This document shows, piece by piece, positions 1-10,988 of a DNA stretch of 64,000 bases. Each line of letters begins with the position of its first letter. Position 1 is the first letter of the stretch. Where the stretch lies: NCBI GenBank assembly GCA_039583875.1, contig CM077165.1, positions 71,102,757 through 71,166,756 of the forward strand. The letters run 5' to 3'. This DNA is from Platanthera guangdongensis. Taxonomy: Eukaryota > Streptophyta > Magnoliopsida > Asparagales > Orchidaceae. The notes beneath the pieces were generated by a model, which saw only the letters and a program-made list of their open reading frames with translations, ran no database searches and was not told where the DNA came from. The translations under genes and the position numbers were made by a program.

Positions 1-975
1 GAACTCATGGCTCAATATAAAGAGTTAATCAAGGCTTACAACAAATGTCGAAAAGTTGTGAAAACTCAGGCCAAGAAGATTAAATCTCTCAAGGATAAAG
101 AGAGCACTCTGAGAGAGGAAGTCGCCAAGATGGACTCACTCAGATAGAATTTCAATGCTGTAATTGAAGAGTATAATAAAGCTCTCAAGCACCTAGATCT
201 GAAGGAGAAAATCATCAAAGAATTGGAAGAATAACTTGCAGCTGAAAAGAAACTTGTTGAAAGTTTCTCCAAGCCCAAGACTATCGTTCCGTTTGTTGCT
301 GAATTCTCAGCTCAGGCTAAAGGTGCTGGTTTAGGCCATATGGATGCTCCTAGTAAATCTTCTAGGAGAAATAAGGATCAACGGAAGAATAAGGTTACCA
401 AGAAAGCATTGGCTAAGGAGAAGGGGAAAGCTACTCAAGATCAGACTTCATTCAAAAAAGTTATCTTTCCAACTAACGAGTTTGATCTTGATTCCTCCTA
501 CGGTCACTTTGCTAGGCCTACTTATGTAGAGCCCAAGTCTCGGTACCAAGGATGGACCCGTCCCCGGAACTTTGGCAATAGTGTCTTCAAGGCAGCTTAT
601 GAGGAGATCACTCTTCAAAGCTATGGCCCTTATAGTCATGGTCACAACATCAAGAGAGCACCAAAAGTAAAACCCGTTGTGGAAAATCCTATTAAGGAGA
701 AGAAGTCATGTGAGTTCCATCACCATGAAGCTTCTACCTCCAAGTCTGCTGCCCTTGCTAGACCACACTCTCAAAAGGTCAAGCAGGAGAAGTTTAGGCA
801 AAGATACAACAAGTTTGATTATTGGTGCTGCGACAATGTTGGTCACTTTACTATAGATTGCTGCTTTAACTCAAAAAATTATGTAACTCCTCAAGTTAAT
901 AATATGAGAAAGACCACTCACAATGTTAACACACGTCGGGGGAGTATGCTAACTAGAGACCAAGGTCCCAAATGA
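1..975 (+). pseudogene. Element F gag, C-terminal part (broken)
   Basis: Gag forms the virus-like particle and binds the element's RNA. The frame is open from base 1 but has stops at 145-147 (TAG) and 232-234 (TAA), both readable as glutamine codons changed by C-to-T. Bases 1-290 encode a Lys/Glu-rich coiled-coil stretch that matches the same place in element E gag. A zinc knuckle lies near 814-855, but its first Cys is replaced by Tyr (YWCC...GH...DC), so zinc binding is doubtful. The end of gag has further stops at 973-975 and just after. The start lies outside the window. Confidence 0.85.
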
Positions 976-1006
976 GTTTAGGTTCCTAAGGCAAACTGAT
1001 TTGTGA

Positions 1007-1988
1007 ATGCAGGTATGTCCAAAGGCCACCAAAAATCCTATCTGGTATTTGAACAGTGGATGCTCTCGGTATATGACCGGGACTAGAAGCCTACTCCAGA
1101 ATTACTCTCCAGTCATGAATGTGCCAAAGGTCATCTTTGGAGGTTCTGATAGAGGAATTACTAAACGCTATAGTATGATTTCTAATGGTAGTGTATCCTT
1201 CTCAGACGTGGCTTATGTTGAAGGATTGGAACACAATCTTATAAGCATAAGACAACTCTGCGATAAAGGATACATAGTAGAATTTCATGTATACAAGTAC
1301 TTGATAAAATCAGTAGATAATTTGAAAATGATTCTATCAGACACTCGTAGTAGAAATATATTTTGTTTAAATTTTATTTGCATAGACTCTTCTACTGCAG
1401 TGTGCTTTTTGGCTAAAGATAATGCGTCTTTTGGCGACCAATGACAGAAGAGATTAGCACATATTAATTTCAAAACTATTAATAAATTATTTTATTTTAA
1501 TTTAGTACGTGATGCCCTAAATGTCAAATGCGCTAAAGATAGACCTTGTCACGCAAGTGTAAAAGGCAAGCAAACAGGGGCTACCTTTAAAAGTATTATT
1601 GGCAAAGACTCTAATATGTGTTTACAACTACTTTATATGGACTTGTTCGGTCCACTGCAAGTTAGAAGTTTGGGAGGTAAGGATTATACATTGATTATTG
1701 TTGATGATTACTCTCGCTTTTCTTGGGCGTTCTTTCTAAAACACAAGTCAGATACTTTTGATACCTTTACTAATTTTGTCAGGAAAATCTAGAATGAATA
1801 CAACTATTCTGTAGTCAAAATCAGAAGTGACAATGGAACAGAGTTTAAGTCTAGGCCCATGACAGAATTCTATGAAAGCCTTGGTATCTTTCATGAGTTT
1901 TCCTCTCCTCATACTGCTCAATAGAATGGAGTAGCTGAGAGAAGAAATTGAACACTCATAGAGGCCTGTAGGACCATGTTGAGTGATG
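1007..1988 (+). pseudogene. Element F protease and integrase, N-terminal half (broken)
   Basis: The frame opens just after the gag stops, one base out of phase with gag. The aspartic protease motif reads LNSGCSRYM near 1044-1076, where DSG is expected; the catalytic Asp is now Asn, so the protease would be inactive. A GAG-pre-integrase region follows, then the integrase core with MDLFGP near 1636 and IRSDNGTEF near 1820. Stops occur at 1442-1444 and several times from 1790 to 1950. Most fit C-to-T or G-to-A changes of CAG, CGA or TGG codons. The coding sequence continues at 51760. Confidence 0.85.
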
Positions 1989-1993
1989 CCTCA
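1989..1993. other. Target site duplication of element B, left copy
   Basis: CCTCA directly precedes the TG of the B 5' LTR and is repeated at 51755-51759 after the CA of its 3' LTR. Removing one copy with B leaves the integrase frame of F continuous. Confidence 0.95.
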
Positions 1994-2255
1994 TGATGAA
2001 TTATAAATATACACATATCTTAGTACTTTATTTATATCATTTTAGTTCTTATTCATAATTTTTAGTTATTTTTTTGTTTATAAATATGTCTCTTTTTGTA
2101 AATAGTTGCGTAACCTAACTTAATTTTGATTTCTGAAATTTTTCAGGAAATTGTCAAAAATTGACATGTCACGCCAGTGTCCAATAGGTCACGCCCGTGA
2201 CCAGGCCGTGATTCATCAAACCCATGGAATCAGTGATTTTTAAAGCGAAATTTCT

Positions 2256-2590
2256 GATCGACGATTTCAGCAGCTCGACGATTCTCCAACAGCGCGATGA
2301 TTTCCGATCGACGATGTCAGCTCGACTTTCTGTTTGACGATTCTACAGTAGCTCGACGATTTCCGATCGACGATGTCAGCTCGACTTTCCGTTCGACGAT
2401 TCTTCAGCAGCTCGACGATTCTCCAGCAGCTCGATGATTTCCGCTCGACAAACTCGCGCTCGACGATTCTCCAGCAGCTTGATGATTTTTCAACTCGACA
2501 CTTTCCGCTCGACATTTGTCTAGTGTCGACACCAACCGACACACCCAGCGTCACGCCGTGACCGGGGGCGTGACCACTGCGTGACCGACA
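2256..2590 (+). repeat. B LTR motif array (TCGACGATT and GTCACGCC types)
   Basis: About eight exact TCGACGAT motifs alternate with degenerate forms such as TCGATGAT, at irregular 15-35 bp spacing. A perfect GTGTCGACAC palindrome lies at 2523-2532, followed by GTCACGCC/GGCGTGAC dyads up to about 2590. The TATA box comes shortly after once element A is removed. The 3' LTR copy is at 49170-49490. Confidence 0.85.
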
Positions 2591-2638
2591 CGTGTCCAGC
2601 CCGAAGTTAACTTTGCCGTCAAATCGCCGGCCACCATC

Positions 2639-2643
2639 GCAAA
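2639..2643. other. Target site duplication of element A, left copy
   Basis: GCAAA precedes the A 5' LTR and recurs at 14180-14184 after its 3' LTR. The uninterrupted target is seen in the B 3' LTR near 49541. Confidence 0.97.
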
Positions 2644-2808
2644 TGATAATACGTTTGCAGTCAATTTTATTAAGATATTTTCGGGGATTTAAAGCCAATC
2701 ATGTCTTGTAAAGTACTTGTTTTGATTCCCCTTTGTATATATTTTTATCGCTAATGCATTTTTTCTGCTTTTTGCAGGTTTTCACGGCTTTCAGCCGAAT
2801 TTTGCTGT

Positions 2809-3295
2809 GACACGCCCCAAGGTCACGCCCTACCAGGGCGTGTACCTAGGGCGTGTAACCCAGAGGAATGAAGCAATTGGTCCGAAACTGCATTCCGTGG
2901 AAACTTAGTGTACACGCCCTCGGTCACGCCCGTGACACACCCGACACGGGCGTGTACTATAGGCGTGTCCCCAGGTTCCGAGGAATCGCCGCAGCGCGCT
3001 CGTCTTTCCCGCTCCACTGCCGCACCGAAAGTGTCACGCCCCAGGGTCACGCCTGACCCAGGCGTGACATATGGGCGTGTACTTCAGCAATTCCGCCCGT
3101 CACCTCCAGCATTCAATTTTAGCTCCCAAAGTCACGCCGCAAAGAACACGCCCCAGGGTCACGCCCTACCAGGGCGTGACCGGTGGGCGTGTACCGCAAC
3201 AACTCCGTCAGAATTCAATTCCTGCCCGAAAAAGTCGCGCCAAATGAGTCACGCCCCAGGGTCACGCCCGACCAGGGCGTGACAGGGGGGCATGA
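2809..3295 (+). repeat. A LTR array of GTCACGCC / GGCGTGAC dyads
   Basis: More than a dozen copies of TCACGCC(C) and its complement GGGCGTGA occur as inverted pairs 10-20 bp apart, for example GTCACGCCC-tacca-GGGCGTG near 2822. They are grouped in blocks separated by non-repeated, GC-rich spacers, and the array ends 18 bp before the TATA box. Translations across it are accidental. Confidence 0.85.
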
Positions 3296-3312
3296 CCCGA
3301 CCCGAAAAATTC

Positions 3313-3321
3313 TATAAATAG
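3313..3321 (+). promoter_or_regulatory. A LTR TATA box
   Basis: TATAAATAG lies directly downstream of the dyad array; transcription should start about 30 bp further on. The 3' LTR copy is at 13085-13093. Confidence 0.75.
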
Positions 3322-4413
3322 AGCCCAACTCCAGGGGTTTTAGGACAACTTTTCGCTTTGAGAGGGGAGGTTCTGTCCTTTGTTTTTCTGAACTTTTTAA
3401 GCATGTATTTTCATTTCTAGTTCATAGCTCTAGCTTTATGCTTTCCCTGTATTAGCTCCTAGCTTCTTTCTGTAGTATGATGCTAATGATAGTGTAGTTT
3501 CCTTTTCATGTTCTTGTAATCTCTGGTTTTCAAGCTGTAAGATCACTGTTTCTCTTAATAAAAAGTGTTATTTTCTTTTTCGTTCCTGCTCTGTTTTCAG
3601 TATTTTTCTTCTACTCATCTCCCTCTTCCACCTCACCATGATTAACTAATCCTCCATGTACTCGATCTAATTGATCCGAGGTTCGAGTGATTAGGTTATG
3701 ATGCTTTGAATCTTACCTTTTCTGTTTAGGGTTTGGCTTTGAATTACTCTTGATTTATCACGGGTTGGAGGTATATCATCGATATATACTCTCCACCTTT
3801 GCTTTCATTCTGGGCTAGCCGAGAGGCCGAAGGTTTGAAATGAGCACTCAAGAGTAAAGGGAGTTGTTCGCACCCCTGGAGAGAGGCAGACGTTCAAATC
3901 TCCCGGATTGGAGTAAAATCCATTAGAGGGGTTCACCGCGTAAAGCGAGTTTTAGGCCTCCGATTTAGGCGAAAGTCGGTCGGACCTTCCTAAACTCAGT
4001 TAGGCACGGCCTTCGAGAGAAGCGTGTCAATATTCATGGAACCTCCACGGTCAAGGACCTTTACCCTAATTAGCTTAGGTTTATTTATCGTATTTTTCTA
4101 ACCACTCTTGCCGATGTGATTTCTGATCGAGTGCATTTTCCCTTCATCGTTACTAAGCTTAAGTTAATCGCTCTTTAGCTCTCTTCTTCTTTTCATGCAA
4201 GTAGTTCTCTTCCTTTAGTACATTTAGCTTAAGAAAACGTTATTTTTCCGTCGATAAAATAATAGATTTCGTGTGAGTAAGCTTACTCAACTGTTCCCGG
4301 ATTTCAATACGACACTTGTGTCCCCTAGCTGCATTTCGATAGGTATACTTGCCTTGATGAATTGTTAGTTTGGTATTTTCTCTTTGCAGATATCTCAGAG
4401 ACAATCAAGTTTT

Positions 4414-4430
4414 TGGCGCCATTGCCGGGG
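4414..4430 (+). promoter_or_regulatory. A primer binding site (tRNA-Asp type)
   Basis: TGGCGCCATTGCCGGGG starts 6 bp after the LTR end. It is complementary to the 3' end of plant tRNA-Asp, apart from one A/G difference. This PBS is usual for Athila elements. Confidence 0.85.
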
Positions 4431-4507
4431 AAGCAACGCTTGTTGATAAATTGAAAACGCGAATATATTAATTTTATCACTTCTCTTTCTCAGCCTCCTT
4501 CTTAAAT

Positions 4508-4850
4508 TTTTTCCGCCTACTCACTTGAGTTAAATGGCTGGATTTTGTTAAGTGTGCGTATTTTTAATTTTTCCGCCTACTCACTTGAGTTAATTGGCTG
4601 GTTTATTTCAAGCAAGTGTGCGTATCTTTTATTTTTCCGCCTACTCACTTGAGTTAATTGGCTGGTTTATTTCAAGCAAGTGTGCGTATTTTATTTTTCC
4701 GCCTACTCACTTGAGTTAATTGGCAGGCTTTATTTCAGTAGAGTGTGTTTACTTTCTGTCGAGTGGGTGTGTTTTAATTTTCTGTCGAGTGCATGAGTAT
4801 AGCTTTTAATTTCCGCCTACTCGCACAGAGATAAGTGGCTGGATTTTAAT
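4508..4850 (+). repeat. A leader tandem repeats (CCGCCTACTC...GAGTTAA)
   Basis: Four units of about 55-60 bp, each with TTTTTCCGCCTACTCACTTG followed by GAGTTAATTGGC, plus a degenerate fifth at about 4811. ACTC and GAGT in each unit can pair as a small hairpin. The repeats lie in the untranslated leader between PBS and gag. A related unit sits inside the LTR of B (15255-15430). Confidence 0.85.
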
Positions 4851-5087
4851 TACCGCATTCGTAATAGAAACCCACATCACAAAATTTTCTACACCACCTA
4901 ACTCTCTCGAAAAGGGCAAAGTGGCTCTAAATGCCACTATCTTGTCTAGTACCTTGCGAACCCTTCACCGGGTAGCCCTTGGGAAGTTCGGGAGTTAAAT
5001 TATAAAAAAATCTATTTCAAAAAATTTTTTCCAACTTCATTAGCTTTTTTACTTTTTAGTCTTGCTTCTCCTCTTTTCTTCTAGTGT

Positions 5088-8000
5088 ATGACTCGCGGTA
5101 GTCCGTCGGTTACTTTGGACCTGGACCACGAAATTGAGCGTACTCTTCGGAGAAGATCGCGATTTCAAGGCCCTACTACCCAAGTGCCGGTTGAGGATTC
5201 CGAGTCATTTTCTTCCTTAAGAATGGCAGAACCCAACATGGAGGAAGTCGTGCAAAGGCCTATGTCCTATTATGCACGACCAAATCTCGAGGGTACAGAA
5301 ACTAGTATAGTTCGCCCTGCAATAAATAATAATAATTTTGAACTGAAGCCTAGCATAATTCAAATGGTGCAGCAGTATGTGCAATTTGACGGGCTTCAAG
5401 ATGAAGACCCGAACGCACACATAGCCAGCTTTCTTGAGATTTGTGACACCTTCAAGATAAATGGTGTCACAAATGATGCTATTAGGCTAAGATTATTTCC
5501 TTTCTCTCTTAGAATTAATGGCTAAGCAGTGGCTGAACACCCTTCCTAAAAATAGCATAACTACTTGGACGCAATTAACTGAAAAATTTTTGGCCAAGTA
5601 TTTTCCGCCTGCTAAAACTGCTAAACTTAGGAATGACATTTCTGCCTTTGGACAAATAGACTCTGAGACCCTTTACGAAACCTGGGAAAGATTTAAAGAA
5701 TTATTAAGACGATGCCCACATCACGCTCTGCCTGTATGGTTGCAGGTGCAGACGTTTTATAATGGGCTAAATCAAAGCACGAAGCAAATGATAGACGCAG
5801 CTTCTGGCGGTACTTTAAACCATAAGACCCCGGAAGCAGCTCTTGAGCTGTTTGAAGACATGGCCATGAACACTTACCAGTGGAATGTGCCTAGGTCCCG
5901 CCCAAACAAACCTGCAGGTCTCTTTGAAGTGGACAACGTCTCACAACTCGCACTGCAAGTTGAAATATTAAGCAAAAAAATTACGGAGATGACAGCTGCC
6001 TCCGCCCCTCAGGTATGGGAATCTGCAACTCCTCCCGCCGAACATTTGGATTATGTAAATAATATGCCTAGAACTGCTTTTAATAATTTTTCTGCTGTGA
6101 ATTATCATCCTCCTGGTTTTAATTTTCCGAATAGTTATAATCCTGCGTTAAGAAATCATCCGAATTTTTCGTGGAGCAATCCATCGAATGCTGTGCGCCC
6201 GCCACCGCAAAGTGATTTTTCTGCTCCACCACCACCTCCTCAAAGTTTTCCAAAACCTCCAAATTTGGAGGAAGTGTTTTCAAAATACATGAATGCTAAT
6301 GACGCTACGATTAGGACCTTAACCGGAAGTGTTAAAAACTTAGAAAATCAGGTAGGACAGCTCGCTAAAATGATTTCTGAGCGACCCGTAGGGTCTCTTC
6401 CTTCCAATACCGAGCCCAACCCGAGAGAGCAAGCGAAAGCTATAACTCTTCGGAGTGGGAAGAAAGTTCCTGGTATGGTAAGTGAAGAACCCGAGGCAAG
6501 CTCCGCTCCCGTTTTTAAAAATCAAAGCTCCGCTCCCATTTTTGAAAATCAAAGCTCCGTTCCCCTTTTAAAAATTCCATCCTCTGCCGAAGACATTATC
6601 ACCCCTATCGTAGAAAAAGAATTCACTCCACCACCCACCTTTAAAAATAATCCATCCCCGCCATACCCTTCCGAACTTAATAAACAACGACAGGATGATC
6701 AATACACCCGTTTTTTGGAAATATTTAAGCAAATCCACGTAAATCTGCCTTTCCACGAAGCCATATCCCAGATGCCGAAGTACGCAAAATACCTTAAGGA
6801 CCTCCTAACTAACAAGAAGAAGTTAGAGAACCTTTCTCATGTCACGTTAAATGCCGCGTGCTCGGCGGTTTTGACAAACGGATTACCGAAAAAAATCAGT
6901 GACCCGGGTAGTTTCTCTATCCCGTGTGTCTTCGGTGATCTCTTTGTCAAACACGCTTTGGCCGACTTAGGTGCGAGTATTAATCTTATGCCCCTCTCGT
7001 TGTTTAAAAAGTTAGGAATTGGTAGTCTCAAACCCACACGAATGAGTATCCAGCTAGCCGACAGGTCAGTCAAATACCCGTTAGGAATAGTGGAGGACGT
7101 CCTAGTCAAAGTTGACAAGTTCATCTTCCCGGTGGACTTTGTCATTTTAGACATCGAAGAAGACGTCGAGGTTCCCCTGATCCTTGGCCGACCCTTCCTT
7201 GCCACCTCCCGAGCTATCATTGATGTAAGCAATGGTAAGCTCTTCCTTCGAGTGGGCGACGATGAGGTAACTTTCTCTATCACCCCCTCGATGAAGAACA
7301 CACTAGCTAATGATGACTCCTGTTTTTTCATGGATACCATAAGTGAAGAATTCTTCTCTCCCACCTCTGATTTTGACAAAGAATTTTCCAATTTTTGTTC
7401 CTCTCCTACTCTTCCAACTGAATCTCTACACATAAGTGAAGAATCCTCCACTCGCCCCTCTGATTTTGAAAAAGAATTTAATGATTTCTGTTCCTCTTCT
7501 ACTTTTCCAACTGAATCGCTGCACGAATCCTCCATGGCCGCTAGCAACACCCCTTTTAATTTTATATATAAAAAAGTGTACGAGGACATAGTTTTTGAAA
7601 AAGAACAAATTTCCAAGACCTCGTACGATGACCCCCCTACCTTGGAACTGAAAGAACTACCAGAGCACCTTCAATACGCTTTCTTAGAAAAGGACTCTAA
7701 TCTGCCTGTCATAATTTCGGCCTACCTCACGGATGCACAAAAAAATAAACTTCTTTCAATTTTACAAAAGCATCGCCAAGCTATTGCTTGGCAGATATCT
7801 GATATCAAGGGCATAAGCCCATCTTTCTGCACTCATAAAATCTTAATGGAAGATAATTCTCGTAACTCTATACAACCTCAGCGCCGTATAAACCCAAACA
7901 TGAAAGACGTAGTTAAGGGCGAGGTTATGAAATTGTTAGACGCAGGAATTATCTATCCTATATCCGACAGTAAGTGGGTTAGCCCAGTACAGGTAGTACC

Positions 8001-10552
8001 AAAGAAGGGAGGGATAACGGTCGTAAGTAATGAAAATAATGAATTAATCCCGACTCGGACGGTGACCGGATGGCGAATGTGTATAGATTACCGTAAGTTG
8101 AATGACGCCACCCGCAAGGATCACTTCCCCTTGTCGTTCATTGATCAAATTTTAGAACGACTTTCCGGACATAGCTTTTATTGTTTTCTCGATGGCCTCT
8201 CGGGGTATCTTCAAATCCCCATCTCCCCCGAGGACCAGGAGAAAACTACGTTTACTTGTCCCTTCGGCATCTTCGCCTACCGAAGAATGCCGTTTGGATT
8301 GTGCAATGCGTCGGCTACATTCCAACGATGTATGCTCACCATCTTTGACAAGTACGTAGAAATCATTATGGAAGTCTTCATGGATGATTTCTCCGTCTTC
8401 GGGAATTCCTTCGATAGTTGCTTAGAGAACCTCGAAAAAGTCTTAGAGCGATGCGAAGAAACTAACCTCGCCTTAAATTGGGAAAAATGTCATTTTATGG
8501 TAAGGGAAGGGTTAGTTTTGGGACATAAAATTTCTGAAAGGGGTATTGAAGTAGACGTTGCGAAAAATAGAAGTTATCGAGAAACTGCCGCCACCTACGA
8601 ACATAAAAGCCATAAGAAGTTTCCTGGGTCATGCGGGTTTCTACCGCCACTTCATAAAGGACTTTTCCAAAATCACCAAGCCCCTTACCCATCTCTTAGA
8701 AAAAGACGCCCCATTCATCTTTGATGACCTCTGTCTAGCTGCCTTCAATTTAATAAAAGAAAAATTAGTTAATGCGCCAATCATGATAGCTCCGGTGTGG
8801 GATCTTCCATTTGAAATAATGTGTGATGCGAGTAGTTATGCGGTGGGAGCCGTACTAGGTCAACGTATTTCCAAAAACTTCCACCCCATTTATTACGCTA
8901 GTAAAACACTCACATCTGCACAGGAAAATTACACCACCACCGAGAAGGAGCTCTTAGCTGTAGTATTCGCATTTGACAAATTTCGCCCTTATATCACTCT
9001 TTCGAAAATTATTGTTTTTACGGACCACTCGGCCCTCAAATATCTTCTCTCTAAAACGGATGCCAAGCCTCGCTTGATTCGCTGGGTCTTACTCCTCCAG
9101 GAGTTTGACTTAGAGATCCGTGATAAGCGCGGTGCCGAGAACTTGGCTGCCGACCACCTTTCGCGCCTCGACAACCCGTTTATCGAGCAATTAGACGAAA
9201 ATTCTTTTCATTACTATTTTCCTGATGAGAAGCTGTTCATAATTAACACATCTACTTCTCCTTGGTTTGCCAGCATCGCCAACTATCTAGTGGCTCGTGT
9301 GCTCCCAAAAGAGTTCTCGTCTCAGCAAAAGAAGAAATTCTTTTCTGAATTGAAGAACTACTTTTGGGAGGACCCACATCTTTTTAAAGTCTGTGCAGAC
9401 CAAGTGATCAGGAGGTGTGTTTCCTTTGATGAAGGATTAGATATTATTAAACATTTGCATGAAGGACCGACAGGTGGGCACTATCAAGCTGCTCGCACCG
9501 CTCACAAAGTGTTAAGCGCGGGTTTTTACTGGCCCAGCCTGTTTAAAGACGCGCATGCCTTTGTGAGTAGGTGTGATAGTTGCCAACGGTCGGGGAATAT
9601 TTCGAATAAAAATGAAATGCCACAAAATTATTTCCTAGAGTGCGAAGTTTTCGACCTCTGGGGGATTGATTTTGTTGGCCCTTTTCCTTCTAGCTTCGGG
9701 AATAAGTATATTTTAGTTGCCGTTGATTATGTTTCACGTTGGGCCGAAGCCCAAGCACTTCCTATGAATGACGCCCGAGTCGTAGTTAATTTCCTCAAAA
9801 AATTATTTTCTCGATTCGGTACGCCGCGCGCTATCGTTAGTGATAGGGGTTCCCATTTCTGTAACGCACAATTTTCAAAAATCCTAACTAAATATGGCGT
9901 TACTCATAAGCTTTCCACTGCCTACCACCCCCAAACTAACGGACAAGTCGAAGTAGTGAATAGAGAAATAAAAAGAATTTTAGAAAAGACTGTTTCAACA
10001 TCTAGAAAAGACTGGTCCGCCAAATTAGACGATGCTCTATGGGCCTACCGAACAGCGTACAAAACCACCCTCGGATGTACGCCATATCGGTTGGTTTATG
10101 GAAAATCGTGTCATTTACCCGTAGAGTTAGAGCACCGCGCCTTTTGGGCCTTGCAATTTTTAAACTTCGATCCCAACTCCGTCGGCGATTTTAGAAAATT
10201 TCAACTTAACGAACTCGACGAGTGGCGCTCTTACGCGTATGAAAATAACAGACTTTATAAAGAGCGGACAAAACGTTTGCACGATCGACATCTTAGGCAC
10301 CCAAAAATCTTTAAGCCAGGCGACCAAGTGCTTCTTTATAACTCTCGTTTACGTTTATTCCCGGGTAAATTAAAATCACGTTGGTCTGGGCCTTTTACTG
10401 TTTTAGAAGTCTTTTCTTATGGTACTGTTTTAATTTCTCACCCTGATAAGGGTACTTTCAAAGTGAATGGTCAGCGTCTTAAACTGTATTTCTGTGATGA
10501 TGTCAGTCTAAACCCTGTTAACTCTATCTTTCCGGTCCTGACATTTGATTAA
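5088..10552 (+). pseudogene. gag-pol: Element A gag-pol polyprotein (two frameshifts)
   Basis: This encodes all replication proteins of A: capsid, protease, reverse transcriptase, RNase H and integrase. Gag starts at the ATG at 5088; its Athila-type core spans about 5330-5900. Protease shows DLGASINLM at 6964. Reverse transcriptase covers about 7700-8500, with FMDD at 8377-8388. RNase H follows (MCDASS near 8818). Integrase has the HHCC zinc region (9457-9590), WGIDFVGP (9658), SDRGSHF (9838) and QVEVVNRE (9946). Two small frame changes break it: one near 5515-5523 within conserved gag, and one at a run of five A at 8563-8567 between RT and RNase H. There are no other stops. Both breaks lie within conserved domains, so I read them as mutations, not programmed shifts. 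Confidence 0.93.
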
Positions 10553-10669
10553 TCTGAACTTTATTTTTCTCAAAACTTTAACTTTATTCGAACTTTATTT
10601 TTAAACAATATTTGGTACATTATTATTTTGATGCGTCGAGCTCAAACGACGCTTTAAACAAAGGGCGCT

Positions 10670-10687
10670 CTTGGGAGGCAACCCAAG
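10670..10687 (+). promoter_or_regulatory. Post-pol hairpin, element A
   Basis: CTTGGGAGGCAACCCAAG forms a 6-bp stem with a 6-nt loop about 115 bp after the pol stop. A differently sequenced hairpin stands at the same place in element B (47092-47119). The role is unknown. Confidence 0.55.
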
Positions 10688-10950
10688 TTATCTTTTTCTG
10701 TTTTCTTTCTTTTACACTTTTTGCCCCGACTGGCTCGGGCAAGCTGAAACTTCTGCGATCGCCTGCTCCAACGGTTCTGCTTCCATGCCAAAGTCCGCCG
10801 GACGACGTTTCATGAAGATCCACAGCACAGGCATGGAGGAGCGACATCACTCAACTTGCCCTGCAAAATAAAACCGGGGAAGTACCTGCTTTTCAATTCT
10901 GTCTTTTATTTCTGTACTTTACTTTTCTCTCGTTCTCCGACCTCCTTCTC

Positions 10951-10988
10951 CATTGCGGACAATGTAGATTTTAAGCTTGGGGGAGGAC
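10951..10988 (+). promoter_or_regulatory. Internal polypurine-like motif, element A
   Basis: The block reads CATTGCGGACAATG, a spacer, then TTAAGCTTGGGGGAGGAC. It repeats the wording of the true polypurine tract at 12384-12415 (GGGGACAA then TTAAGCTTGGGGGAATT). Element B has the same pair. It may be a second plus-strand primer site. Confidence 0.6.

Larger units (their letters stand above)
1..1993 (+). mobile_element. Element F (Sirevirus-type Ty1/copia), left part
   Basis: This is the oldest host layer of the nest. It carries the gag C-terminus, protease and the first half of integrase, and begins before the window. The integrase frame stops at 1993 and resumes at 51760 after element B and its duplicated CCTCA target. 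The order gag-PR-INT-RT-RNase H with a further ORF after pol is that of Sireviruses (Maximus/SIRE). Many stops and frameshifts show it is dead. Confidence 0.9.
1994..2643 (+). repeat. Element B 5' LTR, first segment
   Basis: It starts TGATGAATTATAAATATAC, matching the 3' LTR start at 48908. It holds the upstream U3 part, including the motif array at 2256-2532, and is interrupted by element A at 2643. The rest of the LTR resumes at 14185, so the total is about 2876 bp against 2847 bp for the 3' LTR. Confidence 0.93.
2644..4407 (+). repeat. Element A 5' LTR
   Basis: It runs from TGATAATACGTTTGCAG to CTCAGAGACAATCA, TG to CA. It contains a motif array (about 2809-3295), a TATA box (3313), a poly(A)-signal-like AATAAA around 3558, and a U5 rich in short gene-like phrases but without an ORF. 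The 3' copy is 12416-14179. Confidence 0.96.

Noticed and set aside
2267..3282. Open frames in the B and A LTRs (also 12595-13015 and 49143-49569)
   Set aside because: They follow the dyad arrays on both strands; LTR sequence with no protein motif.
4414..4430. tRNA gene fragments at the PBS sites
   Set aside because: Only 12-18 bases complementary to a tRNA 3' end, next to an LTR; they are primer binding sites, not tRNA genes.
5510..5525. Programmed frameshift in A gag
   Set aside because: It falls within a conserved gag domain and lacks a slippery site with a downstream structure; the frame change between RT and RNase H is likewise at an A-run and looks mutational.
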